From CAYJFK01 sp964369475 (GTDB taxonomy: Bacteria > Bacillota > Clostridia > Oscillospirales > Feifaniaceae): DNA of 21,205 nt. Within the stretch, counting starts at the first letter, position 1. Each line of letters opens with the position of its first letter. The stretch is from contig CAYJFK010000041.1 of NCBI GenBank assembly GCA_964369475.1, forward strand, positions 1 through 21,205, given 5' to 3'. The position numbers and the translations under genes were made by a program. Shown piece after piece: positions 7,676 through 15,477 of the stretch. The notes beneath the pieces are model-generated. The model did no database searches, was not told the origin of the DNA, and saw only the letters and a list, made by a program, of their open reading frames with translations.

Positions 7676-8752
7676 TTATATATTTTTAAGTTTAAATAAT
7701 TCAATGACATTATTTATGACAATAGGCAAGTTTTCACTAATTCCCTCCATTGCCTCCTTTAGCGTAACAGGCGACAGACAGGCCGAAAAGACAGCCGTAA
7801 TCCCTTCTTTATATGCCGCCTCGTACCCATCGCCAATAGAACCACATATGGCAACGACAGGTAGCCCCTTAGATCTACGGGCCACCCCGACAGGCACTTT
7901 GCCCCTTGCCGTCTGACCGTCCATTCTACCTTCTCCTGTTAGCACTATGTCGGCATCTTCTATCATGCTTTCAAAGTTTGCTATGTCGAGCATTATATCT
8001 ATCCCACTTCGTAGCTTGCCGCCAAACATTGCAGTAACTCCATAACCCATGCCGCCTGCCGCACCTGCCCCAGATACATCGGAGGGTTTACCTACAATCT
8101 TTGCTAGATTTAAAAGCCCTCTATCGAGTGCCGCAACATCTTTCGCCCCTTTTTGAGGGCCATAGACATAAGATGCCCCATTTATGCCGCAAAGAGGATT
8201 GTCGACATCGCACATCGCCTCTATGTTGAGCGGTGGAGGCAACTCGACCTTTGCAAGCTCGCACAGTGTACCCCCTGTCGGGATATAGCTACTGCCATCT
8301 TGCCTGTAAAACTTTGCACCAAGCGCCGCCGCCATTCCGCAACCGCCGTCGTTTGTCGCACTGCCGCCAAGGCCGAGAATTATCTTTTCAGCTCCGTTTT
8401 TCAGCGCATGTAATATCATCTCCCCGACACCGTATGTCGAGGCAATTTCCACCCTGCCGTCAGAGAGCCAAAGCCCTGCCGCCTGTGCCATTTCTATTAC
8501 TGCGGTACTATCTATCTTGGCATAACTTGCCAAGACCGTACCACCAAAAGGCCCTGTAACCTCTACGTCAACACGCTCACACCCCGTTGCGGCTACGACG
8601 GCATCTACCGTACCCTCTCCGCCGTCTGCCACCGGAATTGTCAAGACCTCTGCCATAGGCGACGATGCAAGCACCCCTTTTTTCATGTAGTCGCATATCT
8701 CCAATGCCGTTGCCGACCCCTTAAATGAGTCGGGCACTATTACAACCTTCAT
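7676..8752 (-). CDS. Glycerate kinase (GarK/GlxK family)
   Basis: Glycerate kinase phosphorylates D-glycerate with ATP, feeding it into glycolysis; members of this family mostly form 2-phosphoglycerate. The 358-residue product opens with the family signature VIVPDSFKGSATALE, followed by VADGGEGTVDAVVAA, and has the glycine-rich LGLGGSATNDGGCGMAAALG and VLTGEGRMDGQTARGK. Length is near normal. Its ATG overlaps the stop of the upstream ABC subunit as ATGA, with an AAGGGGG ribosome site. Being third in an operon with an ABC exporter is unusual, and no shared function is obvious. No terminator hairpin follows, so some transcription may continue into the flavoprotein gene. Confidence 0.95.
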   Translation of the reverse strand: MKVVIVPDSFKGSATALEICDYMKKGVLASSPMAEVLTIPVADGGEGTVDAVVAATGCERVDVEVTGPFGGTVLASYAKIDSTAVIEMAQAAGLWLSDGRVEIASTYGVGEMILHALKNGAEKIILGLGGSATNDGGCGMAAALGAKFYRQDGSSYIPTGGTLCELAKVELPPPLNIEAMCDVDNPLCGINGASYVYGPQKGAKDVAALDRGLLNLAKIVGKPSDVSGAGAAGGMGYGVTAMFGGKLRSGIDIMLDIANFESMIEDADIVLTGEGRMDGQTARGKVPVGVARRSKGLPVVAICGSIGDGYEAAYKEGITAVFSACLSPVTLKEAMEGISENLPIVINNVIELFKLKNI

Positions 8753-10593
8753 TCTACATCCCCCTTAACTTCTCCGAGTAGCTCCTCCACCGCCTCTTTT
8801 GCATATTGCTTTGTATATAGCGAATGGTATCTGCCACGTTTGATCATCAACTCGTCGTGTGTGCCTTGCTCTAATATCTCTCCATCGTCTATAACCAGAA
8901 TTAAATCTGCCATTCTTATTGTAGAGAGCCTATGCGCAATTATAAAGGAAGTGCGCCCCTCCATAAGTCGAGATAGCGCCGTTTGAATTAGCACTTCCAT
9001 CTCTGTATCGACAGAGCTAGTCGCCTCGTCTAATACAAATATTGCAGGATTTGCTATAACAGCCCTTGCAAAGGAGACGAGCTGCTTTTCCCCTGTCGAC
9101 AGGCGGTCTCCCCCCTCGCCGACATTAAAGTTGTACCCCTCGCTTTGCGCCGCCGCAACTCTGTCTGCACAGGCAAGCTTTGCCGCAGTTTCTATTTCCT
9201 CCATTGTGGCATTTTCATTGCCGTATCTGATGTTGTCGGCTATCGTTGCCGAAAAGAGGTGCGGACTTTGCAAAACATAGCCAAGATTACTGTGTAGCCA
9301 AAGTTGCGAGCGTTCTTTGTAGTCCTTGCCGTCTATCAGTATGCGCCCTTCTGTCGGCTCGAAAAATCTGCAAAGCAAATTGACAATGGTACTCTTTCCG
9401 GCTCCTGTCTCGCCAACAAGTGCTACCATTGTGCCTGCCTTTATATCAAGGTTAAAGTTCTTCAAAACCTCTTTGCCTTGATCGTATTTAAAGCCTACAT
9501 TTTCAAACTTTATATCCCCTTTTATAGGCTCGAAATTCTCTCGTTTTGGCTCGAAGGAGTCTCCGTATTTTTCCAAAACCTCAGAGCTTTCTGTAATATC
9601 GGGCTCGCTGTCGAGCAGTCCTATAACACGCTCGATATTTGCCTGTGTTGCAATAAAATCGGAGGATAGCCTTGCAAGTTGCTGAACGGGCTCGAATATG
9701 CTGACAGAATATGTCAAAAAGACCGACAGCACGCCAAAATTCATCATGTCCTCTATAACAAGATTACCGCCCTGCCACAAGACAAGAGCAGTCGCTAGCG
9801 AGCCAAAGAGCATAACGAGTGGCGTAAAAATAGAAGTGTAGTGGAAATTTTTAACAGAGTCTTTGTAAAGCCTATCAGACTGCGAGTTAAAGTGTTCTGC
9901 GTTAAGTTCCTCCATAACGAGCACCTTTGCGGTCTTTGCACCTGTAATGCCCTCGTTATAAGCCCCTGCAATTCTCGATGTGCCTCTGCGGACATTTCTG
10001 TTAGCGGAAAGTATACGACTTTGGAAATATATTGTTAAAAGAGCAATGCAAGGAACTATTGCAAAGATAGGCATTGCAAGGCGCACAGATAGCATCGTCA
10101 TGGAAAATAGCACCCCTGCTACATACATGCCCGACCATAAAAAATCGAGCAGTCCCCATGCTGTCATCATGCTTATTTTATCGGCGTCGCTCAAAACACG
10201 GGCGAGCATATAGCCGACAGGTGTTTTATTGTAGTAGGAAAAGGAGAGCTTTTGAAGGTGGGTAAATGTCATCTTCTTTAGATCTCTGCCAAACTCCATC
10301 TCGATATAAAATGCCGCCCTTGCATATGCAACGGAAGATACCACCTGAAAAGCAACGACCGCAAACATTAGCATGAAAAACCCAAAAAGCCCTTCTGTGT
10401 CGTTCGGAATTATAAACTCGTTTATGGCATAGGTCTGAAAGAGCGGTAAAACAACATCTATTCCGGCCGTCGCAAGGGTTATAATAAAGACAATAATAAT
10501 CTTTGATTTATAAGGAGCCATAAGGGAAAAGAGCCGCTTCCAAGTAGATGTGCTTATCTGTTTAACATGCATTTCTTCTTCAAAATAATTCAA
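8749..10593 (-). CDS. ABC exporter half-transporter, catalytically complete subunit
   Basis: The 614-residue product is a fused membrane domain (six expected helices, about 30-320) and ATPase domain (about 360-600) of the multidrug/lipid exporter type. It shows Walker A GETGAGKST (394-402), a Q-loop glutamine near 442, a deviant signature LSTGEKQ (498-504), Walker B VLDE with catalytic Glu523, and the H-loop His554. The start is TTG at 10593, overlapping the partner gene's stop as TTGA. AGGAGGAGGA lies just before it, while the ATG seven codons in has no good site. Together with the neighbour it should form a heterodimer; the deviant signature pairs with the partner's degenerate Walker B. The substrate is not visible from sequence; drug, lipid or peptide export are all possible. 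Confidence 0.94.
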   Translation of the reverse strand: MNYFEEEMHVKQISTSTWKRLFSLMAPYKSKIIIVFIITLATAGIDVVLPLFQTYAINEFIIPNDTEGLFGFFMLMFAVVAFQVVSSVAYARAAFYIEMEFGRDLKKMTFTHLQKLSFSYYNKTPVGYMLARVLSDADKISMMTAWGLLDFLWSGMYVAGVLFSMTMLSVRLAMPIFAIVPCIALLTIYFQSRILSANRNVRRGTSRIAGAYNEGITGAKTAKVLVMEELNAEHFNSQSDRLYKDSVKNFHYTSIFTPLVMLFGSLATALVLWQGGNLVIEDMMNFGVLSVFLTYSVSIFEPVQQLARLSSDFIATQANIERVIGLLDSEPDITESSEVLEKYGDSFEPKRENFEPIKGDIKFENVGFKYDQGKEVLKNFNLDIKAGTMVALVGETGAGKSTIVNLLCRFFEPTEGRILIDGKDYKERSQLWLHSNLGYVLQSPHLFSATIADNIRYGNENATMEEIETAAKLACADRVAAAQSEGYNFNVGEGGDRLSTGEKQLVSFARAVIANPAIFVLDEATSSVDTEMEVLIQTALSRLMEGRTSFIIAHRLSTIRMADLILVIDDGEILEQGTHDELMIKRGRYHSLYTKQYAKEAVEELLGEVKGDVE

Positions 10594-12380
10594 GCGTCCT
10601 CCTCCTCTCTAACTCCGTTTTGTATTTCAAAAATCCTACGATAGAGCCCATCTTCATTTATAAGCTTATCATGAGGCCCCTCGCTTACAATGCGACCATC
10701 TTCAAGCACAATAATATTATCGGCTTGCATTAAGGTTGCCGCCCTGTGCGAAATTAATATTGTTGTCTTACTGCCGTAACTCTCCTTTAGAGCTTTTCTA
10801 ATTTGCATATCTGTCTCGGTGTCAACGGCAGAGAGCGAGTCGTCGAATATAAGAACAGATGGGTTTTGCGCCAATGTTCGAGATATTGCTACACGCTGTT
10901 TTTGACCGCCCGACAGCGTAACCCCTCTCTCGCCTACAATTGTGTCGTACCCATGCTCAAACTCTGTAATCGAGCTGTCGACACATGCAATTGTGGCACT
11001 TTTGCGAAGCTCCTCAATTTCTATATCAGTATTGCCTGCCCTTATGTTGTCGGCAATAGAGCGTGAGAATAAAAACGGCTCTTGCAATACAAGCCCAACA
11101 TTTTTCCGAAGATACTTTAGGGCAATTTTTTCTATGTCAATGCCGTCTATCGTAATAACACCCTCTGTCGGCTCGTATAGCCTTGGCAGTAAGTGTGCAA
11201 TACTCGACTTGCCCGAGCCTGTCGCCCCAAGTATAGCAAGTGTTGTCCCATTTGGCACTTTAAAGCTGATATTTTTTAAAATAGGCATATCCTTTTCATA
11301 GCCAAACGAAACATTCTTAAATTCTATATCTCCCTCTAAATCAGGAGTAAGCGCACCTTCTTTATCGCTCTCAGGCTCTGCATCGAGGATATCTCTAATA
11401 CGATCGATCGAAACCCCAGCCCTACTCATCTGCGATATAAGACGACCGAGAGAACGGATAGGCCATATAATCTGCTGCGTATAGCTTAGGAAGGCGACAA
11501 GGCCGCCCAAAGTAAGGGTATTGGTATTTATAACAAGATAAGCACCCCCACACAAAATTATTGCATTTTGAAAACCCGTTATAAAGTCTCCAAGCCCCCA
11601 GTAAGAGGATAGCAGCTTGCCAAGATTTATCCAAAGGCCTGCATATCTGTCGTTTACCTCGTTAAACTTGTCTATCTCAGCTCGCTCTCTTCCAAAGGCA
11701 CGCACTACACGAACACCTGTTAGGTTTTCTTGTACTACCGTCATAAGTTCTCCCTCTGTTTCGTCGGCTACAAGAAATTGCTCTCCCATTTTTTTGTAAA
11801 AAAATACAGAATATCCTGCCACTATCGGCAAGAATACGAGCGTTACAAGAGTTAGTAGCGGACTTATTGTAAGCATCATGACAATTGCCAAAACAGCCAT
11901 AATAGCAACCCTTATGAGCTCCACTACCTGAACGGAGAGCACTGTGCGTATTGTCTCAACGTCGGATATACACCGCTGAATTATATCGCCTGTCTGCATT
12001 TTTATATGCCAAGAAAATGGCAAGTGTTCTATTGTGTAAAAGAGATTATTCCTCAAGTCCCTAACAACACCTTCGGCATATTTGCCCGATGTAAAGCGCC
12101 TAATATAATTCATAATTCCCGATAGTAGCGCTGTTACAACGGCAAGAGCTGCGATTAGCTGTAAGTTTTCTCTAAGAAAGTCCCTGCTCCATATGCTATT
12201 GATAAACTCTACAATAAAGCTTGGCAGATCGTATGGTTTGCTGTCTATGACCGAATCTATTGTTACCATTATAATTTTAGGTAGCAAAAAAGAAAAAAGG
12301 GTAGACAAAAGCGTGGCAACAACAGAGACAGCAAAAAGCCATCTCCACCCCTTGGACTGCTTATATAAAAACGAGATCAA
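10590..12380 (-). CDS. ABC exporter half-transporter, subunit with degenerate Walker B
   Basis: The 596-residue product has an N-terminal six-helix membrane domain (about 10-320) and a C-terminal ATPase domain. Walker A is GATGSGKSS (385-393), the signature is a normal LSGGQ (489-493), and the H-loop His is at 545. Walker B reads LIFDD, so the catalytic Glu is replaced by Asp514. This is the hallmark of the non-hydrolysing half in heterodimeric exporters such as BmrCD or TM287/288. I prefer the TTG at 12380 because AGGAGG lies 7 bases before it; the ATG at 12398 would place that ribosome site inside the gene. It is first in an operon with the partner ABC gene and a glycerate kinase, and ends with REEEDA, whose codons serve as the next ribosome site. 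Confidence 0.94.
   Translation of the reverse strand: MISFLYKQSKGWRWLFAVSVVATLLSTLFSFLLPKIIMVTIDSVIDSKPYDLPSFIVEFINSIWSRDFLRENLQLIAALAVVTALLSGIMNYIRRFTSGKYAEGVVRDLRNNLFYTIEHLPFSWHIKMQTGDIIQRCISDVETIRTVLSVQVVELIRVAIMAVLAIVMMLTISPLLTLVTLVFLPIVAGYSVFFYKKMGEQFLVADETEGELMTVVQENLTGVRVVRAFGRERAEIDKFNEVNDRYAGLWINLGKLLSSYWGLGDFITGFQNAIILCGGAYLVINTNTLTLGGLVAFLSYTQQIIWPIRSLGRLISQMSRAGVSIDRIRDILDAEPESDKEGALTPDLEGDIEFKNVSFGYEKDMPILKNISFKVPNGTTLAILGATGSGKSSIAHLLPRLYEPTEGVITIDGIDIEKIALKYLRKNVGLVLQEPFLFSRSIADNIRAGNTDIEIEELRKSATIACVDSSITEFEHGYDTIVGERGVTLSGGQKQRVAISRTLAQNPSVLIFDDSLSAVDTETDMQIRKALKESYGSKTTILISHRAATLMQADNIIVLEDGRIVSEGPHDKLINEDGLYRRIFEIQNGVREEEDA
10597..10606 (-). promoter_or_regulatory. Ribosome binding site of the second ABC gene, inside the tail of the first
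   Basis: AGGAGGAGGA on the minus strand is written by the Arg-Glu-Glu-Glu-Asp codons that end the first ABC gene, 3-7 bases before the TTG start at 10593. It supports the TTG start and coupled synthesis of the two subunits. Confidence 0.72.
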
Positions 12381-12387
12381 TGAATCG

Positions 12388-12393
12388 CCTCCT
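12388..12393 (-). promoter_or_regulatory. Ribosome binding site deciding the TTG start of the first ABC gene
   Basis: AGGAGG on the minus strand, 7 bases before the TTG at 12380. The in-frame ATG at 12398 lies upstream of it and is therefore unlikely to be used. Confidence 0.65.
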
Positions 12394-12413
12394 AACATCT
12401 TCTTAGCTAACTA

Positions 12414-12442
12414 ATTATACCAAAATAACACATATTTGTAAA
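12414..12442 (-). promoter_or_regulatory. Promoter of the ABC exporter operon
   Basis: Minus strand TTTACA at 12442-12437, 17-base spacer, TATAAT at 12419-12414, preceded by TGG (extended -10). Eleven of twelve hexamer positions match the consensus. Confidence 0.82.
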
Positions 12443-12503
12443 CGACCGATAAATAGTTATGCAAAAATTCTAAAATATGCACCGACCTTTGACCGCAGTC
12501 AAA

Positions 12504-12726
12504 CGAAAACATGGGGCTCGATGCCCCTTGTTTTCGTCAGGTTGGAGAAAAAGTGTTTTCTCCAACCTGAGAAAATCAGCTAAGCTGATTTTAACGCCCT
12601 CGGGGCGGGAATTTAATGCCAGAGGGCACCCTGATGGTGCCCCCTCGCCGCTCCCCCTCCTTCCGAAGGGGCTTGATTTTTTCTCCTAGTCAACAAAAAC
12701 AAGGGGCTCGATGCCCCTTGTTTTCG
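12504..12726. repeat. Intergenic hairpin array bounded by two near-identical hairpins
   Basis: Within about 220 bases there are at least five stem-loops in a row. They are: 12504-12536 (14-base arms, one mismatch, loop TCGAT); 12537-12570 (15-base perfect arms around TTGGAGAAAA, loop AGTG); 12572-12592 (arms AAAATCAGC and GCTGATTTT); 12622-12645 (arms GAGGGCACC and GGTGCCCCCTC with a bulge); and 12696-12724 (arms AAAACAAGGGGC and GCCCCTTGTTTT, loop TCGAT). The first and last are a 31-base direct repeat (12506-12536 and 12696-12726) differing at one base. A short palindrome CGCCC-TCG-GGGCG and a weak one at 12659-12669 lie between. No credible gene is present. It could be a miniature mobile or dispersed element, or stacked terminators. 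Confidence 0.75.
12696..12726 (-). terminator. Terminator of the diaphorase operon
   Basis: On the minus strand, 20 bases after the last stop codon, a perfect 12-pair stem (AAAACAAGGGGC / GCCCCTTGTTTT) with a 5-base loop runs into TTTTTGTTG. It is also the last unit of the hairpin array and could work in both directions. Confidence 0.75.
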
Positions 12727-12746
12727 CTTCTATATTAAATAGATAA

Positions 12747-14534
12747 TTATCTTACGCTGATAGCACCGAACTTACAAACTTGGATACATGCACCGCACTT
12801 AACACACTCGTTTTTGTCGATCGTGTAAGCATGTCTAATCTCACCGTCGATTGCATGTGCAGGACAGGTCTTCGCACATAGCGAACATCCCTTACACTTA
12901 ACAGGATCGATTGTGTAGCTGACAAGCGACTTACAAACACCTGCAGGACAACGCTTCTCGTTAACATGAGCTTCGTACTCATCACGGAAGTAACGCATTG
13001 TCGAAACAACAGGGTTTGGAGCTGTCTGGCCAAGTGCACAAAGCGAGTTTGCCGCAACATTCTTACAAAGATCTTCAAGCTTGTCAAGATCTTCAGGAAC
13101 TGCCTTGCCCTCTGTAATCTTTGTTAGTATCTCGTAGATACGCTTTGTGCCGATACGGCAAGGCGCACATTTTCCGCAAGACTCCTCAACAGTAAAGTCA
13201 AGGAAGAAGCGAGCAATGTCAACCATACAGTTGTCTTCGTCCATAACGATAAGACCGCCCGAACCCATCATAGATCCGATAGCCATTAGATTGTCGTAGT
13301 CGATAGGTGTGTCGATGTGCTCCATGGGGATACATCCGCCCGAAGGGCCACCTGTCTGGGCTGCCTTAAACTTCTTGCCATCAGGCACGCCGCCGCCGAT
13401 GTCTTCGATGATCTCACGAAGGGTTGTGCCCATCGGAATTTCAACAAGACCTGTATTTGTAATCTTGCCACCTAAAGCAAAAACCTTTGTTCCCTTGGAC
13501 TTTTCTGTACCCATCGATGCAAACCACTCAGCACCTTGAAGGATTATCTGTGTGATGTTGGCATATGTCTCAACATTGTTAAGAACTGTGGGCTTACCGA
13601 AAATACCCTTTGTTGCAGGGAATGGAGGACGAGGACGAGGCTCACCTCTGTTGCCTTCGATAGATGTGATAAGAGCTGTTTCTTCACCACATACGAAAGC
13701 ACCTGCACCAAGGCGGATTTCAAGGTCAAAGTCAAAACCAAGACCCATTATGTTCTTGCCAAGTAGTCCGTATTCCTTAGCTTGCTTAATGGCGATGTTT
13801 AGACGCTCAACGGCAATTGGGTACTCTGCACGAACATAGATGTAACCTTGGTCTGCACCTATTGCATATGCGGCAATGGCCATAGCTTCCAGTACAGCAT
13901 GTGGATCGCCTTCCAAAACGGAGCGGTCCATAAATGCACCGGGGTCGCCTTCGTCGGCATTACATGCTACAAACTTCTTATCGCCAACAGCATCTTTTGT
14001 AAACTGCCACTTTAGGCCTGTTGGGAAGCCACCGCCTCCACGGCCACGAAGTCCTGATTTCTTGACTATGTCTATAACTTCTTGTCCGCTGTAATCTGTT
14101 AGACATTTCTCAAGGGCAAGATAACCGTCTCTTGCTATGTACTCGTCGATTTCTTCGGGGTTGATAACGCCACAGTTTCTAAGCGCAACACGAACCTGCT
14201 TAGCGTAGAAGCCTGTGTGATTTAGATCTTTAACAATATCGCCATCTACTGTCTCTTGGTATAGAAGGCGCTTAACGATACGACCCTTTAGGAAATGCTC
14301 GTTAACAATTTCCTTAATGTCCTTAACTTCTACCCTGCTGTAAAAACAGCCTTCCGGGTAAACTATCATTATGGGGCCTAAGGCACATAGTCCAAAGCAA
14401 CCCGTCATAACTACTTTAACTTCTTCGGTTAAGCCTGCAGAAGCGACTTCCTTGTTTAGCTCCTCGATTATCTTTGTCGAGCCGGAGGAGGTGCAACCGG
14501 TACCGCCACATACAAGCACATGAGTTCTGTACAT
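12747..14534 (-). CDS. NuoF-like flavin/iron-sulfur subunit of a bifurcating diaphorase (HydB/HndC type)
   Basis: The 595-residue product binds NAD(P)H and FMN and passes electrons to several Fe-S clusters. In order it has a thioredoxin-like 2Fe-2S domain with Cys9, Cys14, Cys46 and Cys50; the NADH/FMN core with GRGGGGFPTG (164-173), CNADEGDPGAFMDR (191-204) and GAGAFVCGEETAL (276-288); an SLBB domain; a 4Fe-4S site ESCGKCAPC (451-459) with Cys499; a CPAGVC pair (529-534); and a two-cluster ferredoxin end (Cys547/550/553/557 and 577/580/583/587). This layout is that of HydB of electron-bifurcating hydrogenases and related enzymes. It is last in its operon. HydA, which normally follows, is not there. 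GGAGGGAG precedes the ATG. Confidence 0.95.
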   Translation of the reverse strand: MYRTHVLVCGGTGCTSSGSTKIIEELNKEVASAGLTEEVKVVMTGCFGLCALGPIMIVYPEGCFYSRVEVKDIKEIVNEHFLKGRIVKRLLYQETVDGDIVKDLNHTGFYAKQVRVALRNCGVINPEEIDEYIARDGYLALEKCLTDYSGQEVIDIVKKSGLRGRGGGGFPTGLKWQFTKDAVGDKKFVACNADEGDPGAFMDRSVLEGDPHAVLEAMAIAAYAIGADQGYIYVRAEYPIAVERLNIAIKQAKEYGLLGKNIMGLGFDFDLEIRLGAGAFVCGEETALITSIEGNRGEPRPRPPFPATKGIFGKPTVLNNVETYANITQIILQGAEWFASMGTEKSKGTKVFALGGKITNTGLVEIPMGTTLREIIEDIGGGVPDGKKFKAAQTGGPSGGCIPMEHIDTPIDYDNLMAIGSMMGSGGLIVMDEDNCMVDIARFFLDFTVEESCGKCAPCRIGTKRIYEILTKITEGKAVPEDLDKLEDLCKNVAANSLCALGQTAPNPVVSTMRYFRDEYEAHVNEKRCPAGVCKSLVSYTIDPVKCKGCSLCAKTCPAHAIDGEIRHAYTIDKNECVKCGACIQVCKFGAISVR

Positions 14535-14551
14535 CTTATTACTCCCTCCTA

Positions 14552-14920
14552 TTATTCCGCTGCGCCGATTGTATACTCGGTCACAACATTACCGTTGATT
14601 ATATGATCAACAACTATTTTAGCAACCTTGTCCGGCGATACTTTAACATAAGTAACCTTTTCCTGACCGGGTGCCATAACTTCAACAATGGGCTCAAGAC
14701 GACACATGCCTATGCATCCTGTTTGAGTAACCATAACATTATCTATATTTCTCTTGCCCACTTCGTCCAAAAGTGCATTCATAACCGTACGTGCACCTGC
14801 TGCTATTCCGCATGTTGCCATACCGACAATAACACGTGTGCTGTCGCTATGCTCTTCACGAGTTGCAACTGTGCCCTTCATTTTCTCACGGATTGCCGCG
14901 AGTTCTGCTAAGGATTTCAT
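14552..14920 (-). CDS. HndB-like 2Fe-2S ferredoxin-fold protein
   Basis: The 122-residue product belongs to the small thioredoxin-like 2Fe-2S proteins found in NAD(P)-linked hydrogenase operons (HndB or HydD). It shows ATCGIAAGARTVMNALLDE with Cys37 and the motif QTGCIGMCRLEPI with Cys69 and Cys73; only three cysteines of a usual four-ligand set are visible. The ATG at 14920 follows AGGAGGAG and overlaps the upstream stop by one base (TAATG), which rules out the longer in-frame start at 14980. It probably relays electrons to the NuoF-like subunit 17 bases downstream, whose ATG it precedes. Confidence 0.92.
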   Translation of the reverse strand: MKSLAELAAIREKMKGTVATREEHSDSTRVIVGMATCGIAAGARTVMNALLDEVGKRNIDNVMVTQTGCIGMCRLEPIVEVMAPGQEKVTYVKVSPDKVAKIVVDHIINGNVVTEYTIGAAE

Positions 14921-15474
14921 TATATGACTCCTCCTATACTTAGTTCCTTTGTTTGCTCTTTTATATATTCCGTTGCCCATGCAAGCACATCGGGTGTTGC
15001 AAGGGATATACCACCGAGCATTTCTCTCATCTCGATCGTAGATAGAGAAAAGCCCTCTCCGTCTTTAGATCTTGAGTATACAAAATCAGTATTCGGGTGC
15101 CCCATAAGCAAAACAGAAAATGTCTCTCCCATTTCTCCTACGGGAGTGTAGTCAATATGGTTAGTGAAAAAAATCGCCTTAACCACAGTGCCGACTCCTA
15201 GCTCCGACTCTATTTCAAGCCGTCCGCCTGTTTGTTCGGCCGCCATTTTAAAGAGCGGCAGACCAAGCCCAACTTTTCTTGTAGTACGTGTCGTTGTAAA
15301 CGGGTCGGTCACCCTGTCTAAAAGTTCTTTGGACATGCCACGACCATCATCAGAAATTAATATTTCAAGACTGTTGTCTGCACTTTTTTCACGAATCTCT
15401 ATTTTGACAAGTGATGCTCCCGCCTTTGTGGAATTTTCCACAATATCGAGGATGTTGAGAGAGAGTTCTTTCAT
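14920..15474 (-). CDS. Stand-alone histidine-kinase-type ATPase domain protein
   Basis: The 184-residue product is almost entirely a Bergerat-fold ATPase domain: N-box around LDIVENSTKAGAS (Asn14), G1 box DDGRGM (42-47), a threonine-rich lid, and G2 box GLGLPLF (69-75). There is no dimerisation/phosphoacceptor His domain and no membrane segment, so it is not a complete sensor kinase. A C-terminal region (about 105-184) has no recognised motif. Such proteins commonly sit between hydC- and hydB-like genes in clostridial hydrogenase operons, but their role is not established. The ATG lies only 3 bases after the hydC-like stop and has no clear ribosome site, so it may be made at low level by translational coupling. 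The GGAGGAG at its end serves the next gene. Confidence 0.88.
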   Translation of the reverse strand: MKELSLNILDIVENSTKAGASLVKIEIREKSADNSLEILISDDGRGMSKELLDRVTDPFTTTRTTRKVGLGLPLFKMAAEQTGGRLEIESELGVGTVVKAIFFTNHIDYTPVGEMGETFSVLLMGHPNTDFVYSRSKDGEGFSLSTIEMREMLGGISLATPDVLAWATEYIKEQTKELSIGGVI

Positions 15475-15477
15475 AAT

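Noticed and set aside
12477..12689. Plus-strand open frame of 70 codons in the intergenic region
   Set aside because: It reads through the hairpin array, has no ribosome site and an odd composition; the stem-loops explain the sequence better.
14474..14911. Long plus-strand open frame opposite the HndB-like and NuoF-like genes
   Set aside because: It is Cys- and His-rich with no domain, no ribosome site, and lies opposite two strongly supported genes; a shadow frame.
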